Source of the DNA: Actinomycetota bacterium | GTDB taxonomy: Bacteria; Actinomycetota; UBA4738; HRBIN12 | Reading direction: 5' to 3' | Assembly (NCBI GenBank): GCA_026003015.1 | Contig: BPGL01000001.1 | Location: forward strand, 487,353 to 551,352 | Length of the DNA: 64,000 nt | In this document: positions 1 to 9,651 of the stretch, in pieces | How positions within the stretch are numbered: the first letter of the stretch is position 1 | Layout: each line of letters begins with the position of its first letter | Notes under the pieces: generated by a model | Databases searched by the model: none | What the model was told of the DNA's origin: nothing | The model's input: the letters and a program-made list of their open reading frames with translations, nothing else | Made by a program: the position numbers and the translations under genes

Positions 1-32
1 CTAGCGCGTCTACCAAGTTCCGCCACTCCGAC
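1..32 (-). tRNA. tRNA-Leu, 5' part only (3' part lies off the left edge)
   Basis: Read on the minus strand from 32, the sequence is GTCGGAG then TGGCGGAACTTGGTAGACGC, which is the acceptor 5' strand followed by the D-arm pattern typical of bacterial tRNA-Leu. The anticodon is beyond the window, so the isoacceptor is unknown. It lies just downstream of secG, a common actinobacterial neighbour, and has its own -10 box. Confidence 0.75.
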
Positions 33-46
33 GAAGGGCAGGCCTC

Positions 47-52
47 ATGCTA
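47..52 (-). promoter_or_regulatory. -10 box of the tRNA-Leu promoter (TAGCAT)
   Basis: TAGCAT on the minus strand ends 14 bases before the first base of the tRNA, a normal distance for a -10 hexamer plus a short leader. The expected -35 zone falls in the end of secG and shows no clear match. A short palindrome at 66-80 (7-base arms around the secG stop) may end secG transcription weakly. Confidence 0.5.
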
Positions 53-71
53 GCAAGGCGCCGCGGACGGC

Positions 72-299
72 TCAGCCGTCCCAGCGCCAGGCCAGCCAGA
101 AGGTCGCGAGGCCGAAGACCACCGCCGTCACGACCGTGATCTTGTCGAGCCGGCGCTCCAGCCCGGTCCCCCCGGCCAGCGTCGAGGTGCCGCCGAACAT
201 GTCCGACAGCCCGCTCCCCCGCCCCGAATGCAGCAGGATCGTCGCGATGAGGAACAGCGCGGCGAGCACCTGGATCACGATCACGATGGCGTTCAGCAT
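72..299 (-). CDS. secG: Preprotein translocase subunit SecG
   Basis: A 75-residue membrane protein of normal SecG length, with two hydrophobic segments (about residues 3-23 and 54-71). Between them is the family loop, LLHSGRGSGLSDMFGG, rich in Gly and Ser. SecG is the accessory subunit of SecYEG and assists SecA-driven export. The ATG follows AGGAG at 2-base spacing. Downstream of gap-pgk-tpiA is its usual actinobacterial place, but here the five-protein peptide transporter is inserted between tpiA and secG. Confidence 0.93.
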   Translation of the reverse strand: MLNAIVIVIQVLAALFLIATILLHSGRGSGLSDMFGGTSTLAGGTGLERRLDKITVVTAVVFGLATFWLAWRWDG

Positions 300-304
300 G
301 TCTC

Positions 305-2407
305 CTAGGCCTCCGACTCGCCCACGATCCTACGGTCCTCGAGCGGGAAGTGGCACGCGGCCAGCTGACTGGGCCCCTGCGGCACCAGCTCGGGCTCGGT
401 CTGCGAGCACAGGGGCACGTGGTCGGTCTCGAGCCCCTGCTCCCTGGCGAGCGCCCGCGACCGCGGGCAGCGAGGATGGAAGCGGCACCCCGCCGGCGGA
501 TCGATCGGCGACGGCACGTCGCCCTCGAGCAGGATCCGCCGCTTCGTGGCCGCCAGATGCGGGTCGGGGATGGGCACGGCGGACAGCAGCGCGCCGGTGT
601 ACGGGTGGCGGGGATGCTCGTACAGCGCGCCGCCCTCGGCGAGCTCCACGATCTTGCCCAGGTACATCACCGCCACACGGTCGGAGACGTGCTTGACCAC
701 CGACAGGTCGTGCGCGATGAACACGTAGGTGAGGTTGAACTCCTGCTGGAGATCCTCCAGGAGGTTCAAGATCTGCGCCTGGATCGAGACGTCGAGCGCC
801 GAGACCGGCTCGTCGCACACGATGAGCTTCGGGCGCAGCGCCAGCGCCCGCGCGACGCCGATCCGCTGCCGCTGGCCGCCCGAGAACTCGTACGGGTAGC
901 GGTTGTAGTGCTCGGGGTTGAGGCCGACGAGCTCCATGAGCTGCTTGACCTCGTCGGCGATCCGGTGCTTGGGCACGGTGCGGTGCAGTCGGAAGGGCTC
1001 GGCGATGATCGACCCGACGGTCTTGCGGGGGTTCAGCGACGCGTAGGGGTCCTGGAACACCATCTGCATGTCCCGCCGGATGAGACGCAGCTCCTCACCC
1101 TTGAGGCGCGTGATGTCGCGCCCCTCGAACTCGACGGTCCCCTCGGTGACGTCGTGCAGACGCGTGATCACCCTGGCGAGGGTCGACTTGCCGCACCCGG
1201 TCTCCCCGACGAGCCCGACCGTCTCGCCGGGGAACACGTCGAGATCGACGCCGTCGACGGCCCGAACGTCTCCGACGTGGCGTTGGAAGATGATCCCCCT
1301 GCGGATCGGGAAGTACTTCTTGATGCCCCGCAGGCGCACGAGCGGCTGCGTCGCCTGCTCGGCGGGGGGCGTGACGGTCGGCTCCACGCTCGTGCTCATC
1401 CCCCGCGCGACCACCTCCTCGCGGGCGATCCGCTCCTTCTCCTCGAGCGGGAGGTGGCACGCCGACGCGTGGAAGCCGTCGGCGGGTAGCAGCGCTGGTA
1501 CCTCGGTGCGGCACCGGTCGAACGCGTAGCGACACCGCGGATGGAACGCGCATCCGCTCGGGACGTTGATCAGCGAGGGCGGAAGCCCGGGGATCGGCTC
1601 GAGCCGCTCACGCGCCTGGTCGAGCCGAGCGATCGAGGACAGCAGCCCCCACGTGTAGGGGTGGTGCGGCCGGTAGTAGATGTCCTCGGCGCGGCCGATC
1701 TCCACCGCCTTGCCCGCGTACATGACCATGATGTCGTCGCAGTGCTCGGCGACGACGCCGAGATCGTGCGTGATCAACACGACCGAGGTGTTGAACTCGT
1801 GCTTGAGCTCGTTGATGAGATCGAGGATCTGCGCCTGGACGGTCACGTCGAGCGCCGTCGTCGGCTCGTCGGCGATCAGCACGTCGGGGTTCAACGCGAG
1901 CGCCATCGCGATCATCGCACGCTGGCGCATGCCGCCGGAGAACTCGTGCGGGTACTGCCGCGCGCGCTCCCTCGGCCGCGGGATCCCCACGCGCTCGAGC
2001 ATCTCCACCGCCCGCCGGTTCGCCTCCTCCTTCGGGACCCGATCGTGGGCCCGGATCGCCTCGGCGATCTGGGCACCGACCCGGTAGAAGGGATGCAGGG
2101 AGGTCATCGGGTCCTGGAAGATCATGCTGATCCGTCGCCCCCGCACGTCCCGCAGCTCGCCGGGAGGCAGCGCGAGCAGGTCCTGGCCTCGGTAGAGCAC
2201 CTGGCCTGAGATCCTCGCCTGCCGGGACGTCACGAGCCCCATCACGGTCAGGAAGGTGACGCTCTTGCCCGACCCGGACTCCCCGACGACCCCGAGGGTC
2301 TCCCCGGCCCGCACGGCGACGCTCACACCGTCCACGGCCCGCACGATGCCGTCGTCGGTCGGGAAGTGGACGACCAGATCGCGGATCTCCAGGACCGGCT
2401 CGGCCAC
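305..2407 (-). CDS. Fused dipeptide/oligopeptide ABC transporter ATPase (OppD-OppF fusion)
   Basis: One 700-residue frame carries two complete ABC ATPase domains. The OppD-like half (residues 1-336) has Walker A GESGSGKSV, signature FSGGMRQR and Walker B VLIADEPT. The OppF-like half (about 337-700) has GETGCGKST, FSGGQRQR and LIVCDEPV. There is no stop between the halves. Each half ends in a Cys-rich segment (GCAFHPRC and GCRFHPRC), the C-terminal motif of peptide-transporter ATPases that can hold an iron-sulfur cluster. The GTG start at 2407 follows AAGGGG and lies 11 bases after the oppB stop. An internal ATG at 1399 could also give a separate OppF, but no strong ribosome site is seen. Two-domain ATPases are known in this family (GsiA, YejF, mycobacterial DppD). 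Confidence 0.9.
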   Translation of the reverse strand: MAEPVLEIRDLVVHFPTDDGIVRAVDGVSVAVRAGETLGVVGESGSGKSVTFLTVMGLVTSRQARISGQVLYRGQDLLALPPGELRDVRGRRISMIFQDPMTSLHPFYRVGAQIAEAIRAHDRVPKEEANRRAVEMLERVGIPRPRERARQYPHEFSGGMRQRAMIAMALALNPDVLIADEPTTALDVTVQAQILDLINELKHEFNTSVVLITHDLGVVAEHCDDIMVMYAGKAVEIGRAEDIYYRPHHPYTWGLLSSIARLDQARERLEPIPGLPPSLINVPSGCAFHPRCRYAFDRCRTEVPALLPADGFHASACHLPLEEKERIAREEVVARGMSTSVEPTVTPPAEQATQPLVRLRGIKKYFPIRRGIIFQRHVGDVRAVDGVDLDVFPGETVGLVGETGCGKSTLARVITRLHDVTEGTVEFEGRDITRLKGEELRLIRRDMQMVFQDPYASLNPRKTVGSIIAEPFRLHRTVPKHRIADEVKQLMELVGLNPEHYNRYPYEFSGGQRQRIGVARALALRPKLIVCDEPVSALDVSIQAQILNLLEDLQQEFNLTYVFIAHDLSVVKHVSDRVAVMYLGKIVELAEGGALYEHPRHPYTGALLSAVPIPDPHLAATKRRILLEGDVPSPIDPPAGCRFHPRCPRSRALAREQGLETDHVPLCSQTEPELVPQGPSQLAACHFPLEDRRIVGESEA

Positions 2408-2418
2408 CGTCAGCCCCT

Positions 2419-3390
2419 TCACTCGTAGCGGACCCGCGGGTCGAGGTAGGCGTACAGCACATCGACGACGAGGTTCGCGACCACGATGAAGAACGCCGCG
2501 AACACCGTCACGCCCATCGTCCCGGGGAAGTTGAACTGGAAGATGGATCGGATCGCGTAGCTGCCGATCCCGGGGATGTTGAACACCGTCTCGGTGATCA
2601 CCGCGCCCCCGAGCAGGATCCCGACGTCCAGACCGAACATCGTGACGACCGGCGTCAGCGCGGCGCGCAGCCCATGCCGGTACGTGACGGCCCGCTCCGA
2701 GAGCCCCTTCGCGCGCGCGGTGCGGATGTAGTCCTCGGACATGGTCTCGAGGAGGTTGCCCCGGACCATGCGCGTGTAGAACGCGGCCGAGGTGATCGCG
2801 AGGGTGAGCCAGGGAAGGAAGAACCGCCCTTGCAGCACCGACCCCCACAGGGACTCCTGCGGCGGGATGCCGCTGCCGGGGAACATCTCGAGGCCGTAGT
2901 GGAAGACCCACAGGAACAGGAACCCCAGCCAAAACGTCGGGGCCGACACCCCGATCAGCGCGAAGACCATGCCCGCGCGGTCCCAGACGCTTCCTCGGCG
3001 GATCGCCGAGATGATGCCGAGCGGGATCCCGATCGCGAGCCACAGCACGGCCGCACCGAACGTCAGCACCGCGGTGTAGGGGAAGTCCCGGCGCATCTCC
3101 TCCCAGACCGCGACGCGGTTCGTCCAGTTGTAGTAGACCTGCTCGTTCAGCCAGAAGCCCGGCAGCGGGATGAGGCCCTTCGCGAAGCGTCGGTACTGCT
3201 CGAGCAGCGGCTGGTCGAGCCCGAGCTGGTGGCGGACGTTCGCGATCACCTCGGCGGTCGCCCCCTTGCCGGCGATCTGCTGCGCGGGGTCGCGGACCGG
3301 CAGCTTGAAGAAGATCACGAACGTGAGGACGGACACGATCCACAGGACGAGGATCATGAACAGGGTCCGCCGGACGAGGTATCGGAGCAT
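2419..3390 (-). CDS. Peptide ABC transporter permease, OppB/DppB type
   Basis: A 323-residue inner-membrane permease. The N terminus MLRYLVRRTLFMILVLWIVS is the classic first helix of DppB/OppB, about six helices follow, and the coupling (EAA) region is near RAKGLSERAVTYRHGLRAAL. It pairs with the OppC-like subunit at 5420-6454. The ATG is preceded by AAGGA. It is separated from the upstream binding-protein gene by a strong hairpin, so it is probably made in smaller amounts. Substrate is assumed to be short peptides; exact specificity cannot be read. Confidence 0.93.
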   Translation of the reverse strand: MLRYLVRRTLFMILVLWIVSVLTFVIFFKLPVRDPAQQIAGKGATAEVIANVRHQLGLDQPLLEQYRRFAKGLIPLPGFWLNEQVYYNWTNRVAVWEEMRRDFPYTAVLTFGAAVLWLAIGIPLGIISAIRRGSVWDRAGMVFALIGVSAPTFWLGFLFLWVFHYGLEMFPGSGIPPQESLWGSVLQGRFFLPWLTLAITSAAFYTRMVRGNLLETMSEDYIRTARAKGLSERAVTYRHGLRAALTPVVTMFGLDVGILLGGAVITETVFNIPGIGSYAIRSIFQFNFPGTMGVTVFAAFFIVVANLVVDVLYAYLDPRVRYE

Positions 3391-3409
3391 CCTCGCGTCC
3401 TTGGGGTCG

Positions 3410-3440
3410 GGATCGGGGGCGGACGAGCCGCCCCCGATCC
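3410..3440 (-). promoter_or_regulatory. Intercistronic hairpin between oppA and oppB
   Basis: Perfect inverted repeat: 13-base arms 3410-3422 and 3428-3440 around a 5-base loop, almost all G and C. No T-run follows on the minus strand, so it is unlikely to be a complete terminator. Its place right after the binding-protein gene and before the permease gene fits an mRNA 3'-end stabiliser that sets binding protein above permease. Confidence 0.6.
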
Positions 3441-3456
3441 GATCCGTCCTTTCCTC

Positions 3457-5343
3457 CTACGCGCCTCCGCCCGCCAGGGCGATCTGGTCGAGGGCCGGGA
3501 CCCCAGCGAACTGGTCGAAGCTGAAGTTCACGACCCGCGTGCTCACGACGTAGGACGACTTCGTGAACCGGCGCGGGACGATCGCCGCCACGTTCTCCAT
3601 CTGGTAGCGGTCGAAGTCGGCCCAGCACTGGTTCCGCTCATCCCCAACGAGACCCGTGCACGCCTCCAGCCGTTCGTCGAGGCTCTCGGGGACCGGCGTG
3701 CCGGCCGGGTAGCCCCACTCCTTGATCTGCTCGGCCGTGGCCCCGTTGAAGGAGTAGTTGCAGCAGCCCGGCAGGATCCCTTCGCTGCCGAACAGCGGCG
3801 GGCCGAAGGTGATGCCGTCCGGGAAGTCCTTGCCCCATCCGACCGTCGGGCAGAACCCGACCTGCGCCTTCGGATCCTGGCAGCGCGAGTACATCGCGCC
3901 CAGGGCGAGCGCCTTGTTGTCGAGCGTGATCCCGATCTGCTCGAGGCTGTCCTTCCACACCTGGACGGCCTTCTGGCTCGTCTCCGACTCCTCCGAGACG
4001 GTCAGGACGCCCTTGCACTCGGGGGCGTCGCAGACCCCGTCGCCGTTGGTGTCGTACTTCGACTGCGCCATCTCCTCCTTGGCCTTCTCGAGGTCCCCGC
4101 GGCCGCCCTCGGTCGGATAGGCGTCGTAGTCGCCCAACACGCCGCCGATGACGCCGTCGACGAACACATGGCCGGCGATATCACCGGTCTCCGGGCCGCC
4201 GGCGATCCGGCGCAGCGCGTCCTTGTTGACGACCCACTGGACCGCCTTGCGCACGTGCACGTCGTCGAACGGCGGCACGAGGGTGTTCATCGAGCTGTAG
4301 GCCAAAGCGTCGTCCTGGTAGTTGAAGTACCGGCCCTGCAGCGCCGGGTCGGTCGTGTACCGCGAGATCTGCTCGGGGGTGGCCCCGAGGTCGATCGCGA
4401 TGTCGGCCTCGTCGTTGTCGACCTTGTTCGCGAGCTCCTTCTCGGCCCCGCCGATCACGACCTCGATCTCATCGACGTAGGCGGACCGAAGGTCGTCGGT
4501 GTCCGGGTCCCAGGAGGGGTTGCGGACGAGGACCACCGACCGGCCGGGCACGTACCCGGCCACCGGCTCCTGCTCCTTGGCCGGGACCGAGAAGTCCAGC
4601 TCGTCGGTCCCCTGGAACATGTAGGGGCCGGTGCCGACCTGGAAACGCCCGTAGTCCTTCGTGTGGCCCTCGGCGATGCCGAGCCGGGCGTCGGGGTCGT
4701 TGGGGTTCGGCGGGATCGGCGCCGACGCCGGCAGCGCGAACAGGTAGCCGCCCTCACCGGCGGGGCGGTTGAACGTCACCTCGAGGGTGTAGTCGTCCAC
4801 GACCCGCAGGCCCGAGATGCTGTCGGCGTCCCCGTTCGAGAAGTCGTCGAAGCCCTCGATCGGCGAGTAGTAGAAGGGATACCCGCCGGTCGAGGCCTCG
4901 GGGTCCGCGACCCGCTCGATCGCCCGGACGAAGTCCTGGGCCGTGACCTCCACCTCGTCCAGCGGCGGCGCGTAGCGGATGCCCTGCTTGATCGTGAAGG
5001 TCCACACCGTGGCGTCCTCGTTCACCTGCGGCTCCGCGGCGGCGAGGTCGGGGAACAGCTGCGTCCCGCCCTCCTGGGTGGGCTTCCCGTTGTACGACAG
5101 CAAGGTTCGGTTGATGCAACACCGGTGGAACTCGAAGGCGACCGAGTAGTAGGACTTCTGCGGGTCCATCGTCCCGATCCCGTCGATGTCGTCGAGCGCG
5201 ACCAGCCGCAGGGTCCCGCCGGTCGGGATCTCCCCGCCCGTCGGCGTCGGGCTCGACGGGGCGGGCTCGCCGGTACCGCAGGCCGCCGCCACGAGGGCGA
5301 GCAGCACGAGCGCCCCGACGAGGTGCCGTACGTATCCGTTCAC
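3457..5343 (-). CDS. Peptide ABC transporter substrate-binding lipoprotein (OppA/DppA family)
   Basis: A 628-residue extracytoplasmic solute-binding protein of family 5. From the GTG at 5343 the protein begins MNGYVRHLVGALVLLALVAA and then the lipobox Cys (ALVAAACG), a clean lipoprotein signal peptide followed by a Ser/Pro/Thr-rich linker. Family features include the segment ending WTFTIKQGIRYAPPLDEVEV and repeated aromatic and Gly-rich stretches. The frame is open 39 codons further upstream, but AAGGAGG lies 7 bases before this GTG and the signal peptide begins exactly here. At about 590 mature residues it is longer than DppA and close to large actinobacterial OppA proteins. It sits between oppC and oppB. 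Confidence 0.92.
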   Translation of the reverse strand: MNGYVRHLVGALVLLALVAAACGTGEPAPSSPTPTGGEIPTGGTLRLVALDDIDGIGTMDPQKSYYSVAFEFHRCCINRTLLSYNGKPTQEGGTQLFPDLAAAEPQVNEDATVWTFTIKQGIRYAPPLDEVEVTAQDFVRAIERVADPEASTGGYPFYYSPIEGFDDFSNGDADSISGLRVVDDYTLEVTFNRPAGEGGYLFALPASAPIPPNPNDPDARLGIAEGHTKDYGRFQVGTGPYMFQGTDELDFSVPAKEQEPVAGYVPGRSVVLVRNPSWDPDTDDLRSAYVDEIEVVIGGAEKELANKVDNDEADIAIDLGATPEQISRYTTDPALQGRYFNYQDDALAYSSMNTLVPPFDDVHVRKAVQWVVNKDALRRIAGGPETGDIAGHVFVDGVIGGVLGDYDAYPTEGGRGDLEKAKEEMAQSKYDTNGDGVCDAPECKGVLTVSEESETSQKAVQVWKDSLEQIGITLDNKALALGAMYSRCQDPKAQVGFCPTVGWGKDFPDGITFGPPLFGSEGILPGCCNYSFNGATAEQIKEWGYPAGTPVPESLDERLEACTGLVGDERNQCWADFDRYQMENVAAIVPRRFTKSSYVVSTRVVNFSFDQFAGVPALDQIALAGGGA

Positions 5344-5419
5344 CTGAACCTCCTTGTGAGGGATGGATCCCAGATGACCACGTGTGCCGTAGCGCCCCCT
5401 CCTTCCCTTCGACTGCCCC

Positions 5420-6454
5420 CTACTGCGTGGAACGGTCCGATCGGGGGTCGAGGGCGTCACGCAGCCCGTCCCCGAACAGGTTGAACCCGAGCGTCGTCAC
5501 GAACAGGAAGATGCCCGGGAAGACCATCAGCCACCACTGCGTATCGAAGTTCTCGCTCGCCTCGTCGAGCATCCGTCCCCAGGATGGGATCTCCGGGGGA
5601 ACCCCGACGCCGAGGAACGTGAGTCCCGCCTCGAACAGGATGTTCGTGGGGATGATGAGCGTCGTGTACACGATGATGGGCGCGATGACGTTCGGCAGGA
5701 TCTCCCGGAACACGATCCGCCGGTTGCTCGCGCCCAGGGACCGCGCCGCCTCCGTGAACTCCTTCTCGCGGAGCGACAGCACCTGTCCCCTGATGATCCG
5801 CGACAGGTACGGCCAGCTGAACAGCCCGATGATCAAAGAGACGAGGACGATCCCGGGGCGGACCAGCCCGCCCACGCACCCTTCCTTCGTCGATCCGCAG
5901 GCGAACCCGACGCCGATCGCCAGCAGGAGCACCGGAAGCGTCAGCACGACGTCGGTGATCCGGGAGATCACGGTGTCGATCTTGCCTCGGTAGTACCCGG
6001 AGATGAGCCCCAGCACGATCCCGATCGCGATCTCGATCGCGGTCGCGAACACGGCGACCACGAGCGACGTCCGGGCTCCGTAGAGGATCCGCACGAGCAC
6101 GTCGCGACCCAAGCCGTCGGCACCGAAGACGAACACCGAGCCACCCTGCTGGTCCTCCGGCGGCACGAGCTCGGCGCTCAGCGTCGGACCACGGGGTTGG
6201 CCGAACTCGTCGGTCATGCTGTAGATGTAGGTCTCGTCGAGCTCGTGGCCGGTCAGTCGTTCGGCGATCGGCGCCCCCACGACGGCGAGCACCACGACGA
6301 CGATCACGGCGGCGCCGCCGCCCAGCGCCCATCGGTCCTTGCGGAACCGGCGCCAGAACAGCTGCCAGGGGGTACGGCCGACGATCTCGGGAGCGCCGCC
6401 GGGAGGGGCCGGTGCCGAGGGAGGCGCTTCCCGTTCGACCTCGAGTCGCTCCAT
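5420..6454 (-). CDS. Peptide ABC transporter permease, OppC/DppC type
   Basis: A 344-residue permease. A hydrophilic N terminus leads to TPWQLFWRRFRKDRWALGGG and a first helix, the usual OppC layout. A large periplasmic loop contains FVFGADGLGRDVLVRILYGA, and the coupling loop is EFTEAARSLGASNRRIVFRE. The ATG at 6454 follows GAGGAGG; the frame stays open 39 codons upstream but has no better start. It is the first gene of the operon oppC-oppA-oppB-oppDF, an unusual order because the binding protein normally comes first. Confidence 0.92.
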   Translation of the reverse strand: MERLEVEREAPPSAPAPPGGAPEIVGRTPWQLFWRRFRKDRWALGGGAAVIVVVVLAVVGAPIAERLTGHELDETYIYSMTDEFGQPRGPTLSAELVPPEDQQGGSVFVFGADGLGRDVLVRILYGARTSLVVAVFATAIEIAIGIVLGLISGYYRGKIDTVISRITDVVLTLPVLLLAIGVGFACGSTKEGCVGGLVRPGIVLVSLIIGLFSWPYLSRIIRGQVLSLREKEFTEAARSLGASNRRIVFREILPNVIAPIIVYTTLIIPTNILFEAGLTFLGVGVPPEIPSWGRMLDEASENFDTQWWLMVFPGIFLFVTTLGFNLFGDGLRDALDPRSDRSTQ

Positions 6455-6517
6455 CGACCTCCTCCGGGGACCTCGTCCCCAGCCGCCGCCGTTGCCGCCA
6501 GTCGAACCTTCCGCCGA

Positions 6518-6523
6518 ACTATA
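6518..6523 (-). promoter_or_regulatory. Probable -10 box for the opp operon (TATAGT)
   Basis: TATAGT on the minus strand, about 63 bases upstream of the oppC ATG in the tpiA-oppC gap. It is close to the consensus and stands out in GC-rich sequence. No convincing -35 was found at 16-18 bases. The gap also holds a weak 6-bp inverted repeat right after tpiA. Confidence 0.45.
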
Positions 6524-6598
6524 CGTTTCCCGCGCCCGCGACGCTTGCCCCCCGGGGTCGGATCCGCTCAAGCCGGCCCTCGGGCGACGCCGCGAGGG

Positions 6599-7375
6599 TC
6601 ACGACCCCTTCACGATCAGGGCGAACGACTCCGGGTCCAGGCTCGCGCCGCCGACCAGGGCGCCGTCGATCTCGGGGTGGGCCATGAAGCCGCGGACGTT
6701 GCCGGGCGAGACGCTCCCCCCGTACTGGACCCGGAGCTCGGCGGCGACGGCCTCGCCGAACCGCTCGGCGACCGTCCGGCGGATCTCGGCGACGACCTGG
6801 CCCGCGTCCGTCGGCTCGGCGTTGCGGCCGGTTCCGATCGCCCAGATCGGCTCGTAGGCGATCACCACCTCCCGAGCGCGCTCGGCGTCCAGCCCGTCGA
6901 GGGCCCGTCGCACCTGCTGGGCGACCTTGGAGGCGGTGCCCCCGGCCTCGCGCTCGGCCAGGGTCTCCCCCACGCACAGGATCGGTCGCATCCCGTGGGC
7001 CAGGACCGAGCGGACCTTCCGCTGGACGAGGACGTCGTCCTCGCCGAACAGCTGTCGCCGCTCGGAGTGCCCCACGATCACGTAGCCGACCCCCAGCGCC
7101 GCCAACATCGGCGCCGAGACCTCGCCGGTGAACGCGCCCTGCTCCTCGGGGTGGACGTTCTGCGCGCCGAGCCCGTACGGCAGTCGGTCCGCGTCCAGGA
7201 GCGTCTGCACCGAGCGCAGCGCCGTGAACGGCGGGCAGATCACGATCTCCACCCGCTCCGAGTCCTCGCGATCGAGCAGGTAGCTCAGCTTCTGGACCGC
7301 CTGGATCGCCTCCAGGTGGGTCTTGTGCATCTTCCAGTTCGCCGCGATCAGCGGACGTCGCGTCGTCGTGCTCAG
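6599..7375 (-). CDS. tpiA: Triosephosphate isomerase, probably starting at CTG
   Basis: Interconverts dihydroxyacetone phosphate and glyceraldehyde 3-phosphate. Visible signatures are the electrophilic His in IVGHSERR, catalytic Glu in AYEPIWAIGTG and phosphate-loop GGSVSPGN. The first ATG (7330) would cut off the essential Asn-Lys pair (AANWKMHKT), which is encoded just upstream in frame. No ATG, GTG or TTG exists between that motif and the stop of pgk. The only plausible initiator is CTG at 7375, which forms a CTGA overlap with the pgk stop and lies 4 bases after GGAGG. This gives 258 residues, normal TPI length. It is the last gene of gap-pgk-tpiA. Confidence 0.9.
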   Translation of the reverse strand: MSTTTRRPLIAANWKMHKTHLEAIQAVQKLSYLLDREDSERVEIVICPPFTALRSVQTLLDADRLPYGLGAQNVHPEEQGAFTGEVSAPMLAALGVGYVIVGHSERRQLFGEDDVLVQRKVRSVLAHGMRPILCVGETLAEREAGGTASKVAQQVRRALDGLDAERAREVVIAYEPIWAIGTGRNAEPTDAGQVVAEIRRTVAERFGEAVAAELRVQYGGSVSPGNVRGFMAHPEIDGALVGGASLDPESFALIVKGS

Positions 7376-8574
7376 CTCGCCTCCTCCAGGATCGAGATGC
7401 CGGGGAGCTCGCGCCCCTCGAGGAACTCGAGGGAGGCCCCGCCGCCGGTCGAGAGGTGATCGTAGGCCTCCTCGAGCCCCGCCTGTCGGACCGCGAGGAG
7501 CGAGTCCCCGCCCCCGACCACGCAGAACGCGTCCGTCGCCGCGATCGCCAGGGCGATCGACCGGGTGCCGACCGCGAACGGCTCCAGCTCGAAGACGCCC
7601 ATCGGGCCGTTCCAGAACACCGTTCGCGCGCCGGCGAGGGCCCGACCGAACGCCTCGGCGGTTCGCGGACCGATGTCGAGGCCCATCAGCTCCTCGGGGA
7701 TCGCCCGCGCGTCGACGACCGCCGTCGGCACGTCGGCGGCGACCTCGGGCGCGGCGACGACGTCGACCGGGAGGTCCACACGAACCCCTCGGGCCCGAGC
7801 GGCCGCCACCGCCTCCCGCGCGTCGCCCAGTCGGTCGAGCTCGACGAGCGAGCGACCGACGCGGGCCCCCTCGGCGGCGAGCAGCGTGAAGGCCATCGCG
7901 CCGCCGACGAGCAACGCGTCCACGCGCTCGGCGAGCGCGCGGATCACCCCCAGCTTGTCGCTGACCTTTGCCCCTCCGAGCACCGCGACGTAGGGCCGCG
8001 CGGGGTCGCGCCGCAGCCGCGACAGGACCTCCACCTCGCGCTGCATCAACCGGCCCGCGACGGCCGACCGGCCGCTCGCGAGCATCAGCTCCGGCAGGGC
8101 GCGGACGCTCGCGTGCGCCCGGTGGGCCGCGCCGAACGCGTCGTCGACGTAGGCGTCGGCCAGCTCGGCGAGGGCCCCGGCGAAGGTCGGGTCGTTCGCC
8201 TCCTCGCCGGGGTCGAACCGGAGGTTCTCCAGCACCGCGACCTCGCCGGACGCGAGGCCCTCCACGCCCGCGCGCGTCGACGGCTCGCGCGGCAGCCCGA
8301 GCGCACGCACGGGCGCCCCGAGCAGCTCCGCCAGGCGTACCACGACCGGCGCCATCCGCAGGTCGTCGCGGACGGCGCCCTTCGGACGGCCGAGGTGCGA
8401 AGCGACGACGAGGCGCGCCCCGCGCCCCAGCAGCTCGCCAAGCGTCGGGAGCGTCGCGCGGATCCGCGCGTCGTCGGCGACGCGACCGGACTCCAGCGGC
8501 ACGTTCAGGTCGGCTCGCACGAAGACCGTCCGGTCGGCGACGCGACCGAGGTCGTCGAGGGTTCGCAGGCCCAC
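7372..8574 (-). CDS. pgk: Phosphoglycerate kinase
   Basis: A 400-residue, full-length glycolytic enzyme transferring phosphate from 1,3-bisphosphoglycerate to ADP. The N-terminal signature VFVRADLNVPLESGRV, substrate-site VVASHLGRPKG, hinge VLGGAKVSDKLGV and nucleotide-binding GGGDSLLAV are intact. Start is GTG, 7 bases after the gap stop. Its stop overlaps the proposed CTG start of tpiA, so the three glycolytic genes are translationally linked. Confidence 0.96.
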   Translation of the reverse strand: MGLRTLDDLGRVADRTVFVRADLNVPLESGRVADDARIRATLPTLGELLGRGARLVVASHLGRPKGAVRDDLRMAPVVVRLAELLGAPVRALGLPREPSTRAGVEGLASGEVAVLENLRFDPGEEANDPTFAGALAELADAYVDDAFGAAHRAHASVRALPELMLASGRSAVAGRLMQREVEVLSRLRRDPARPYVAVLGGAKVSDKLGVIRALAERVDALLVGGAMAFTLLAAEGARVGRSLVELDRLGDAREAVAAARARGVRVDLPVDVVAAPEVAADVPTAVVDARAIPEELMGLDIGPRTAEAFGRALAGARTVFWNGPMGVFELEPFAVGTRSIALAIAATDAFCVVGGGDSLLAVRQAGLEEAYDHLSTGGGASLEFLEGRELPGISILEEAS

Positions 8575-8581
8575 GTCGCCG

Positions 8582-9641
<1,060 letters not shown>

Positions 9642-9651
9642 GGCGCGCCCC

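Noticed and set aside
2674-5484. 936-codon open frame on the plus strand, antisense to oppB and oppA
   Set aside because: Long antisense frames are a by-product of high third-position GC. Composition is Arg/Gly/Asp-rich, with no start context or domain, while the other strand has clear OppA and OppB.
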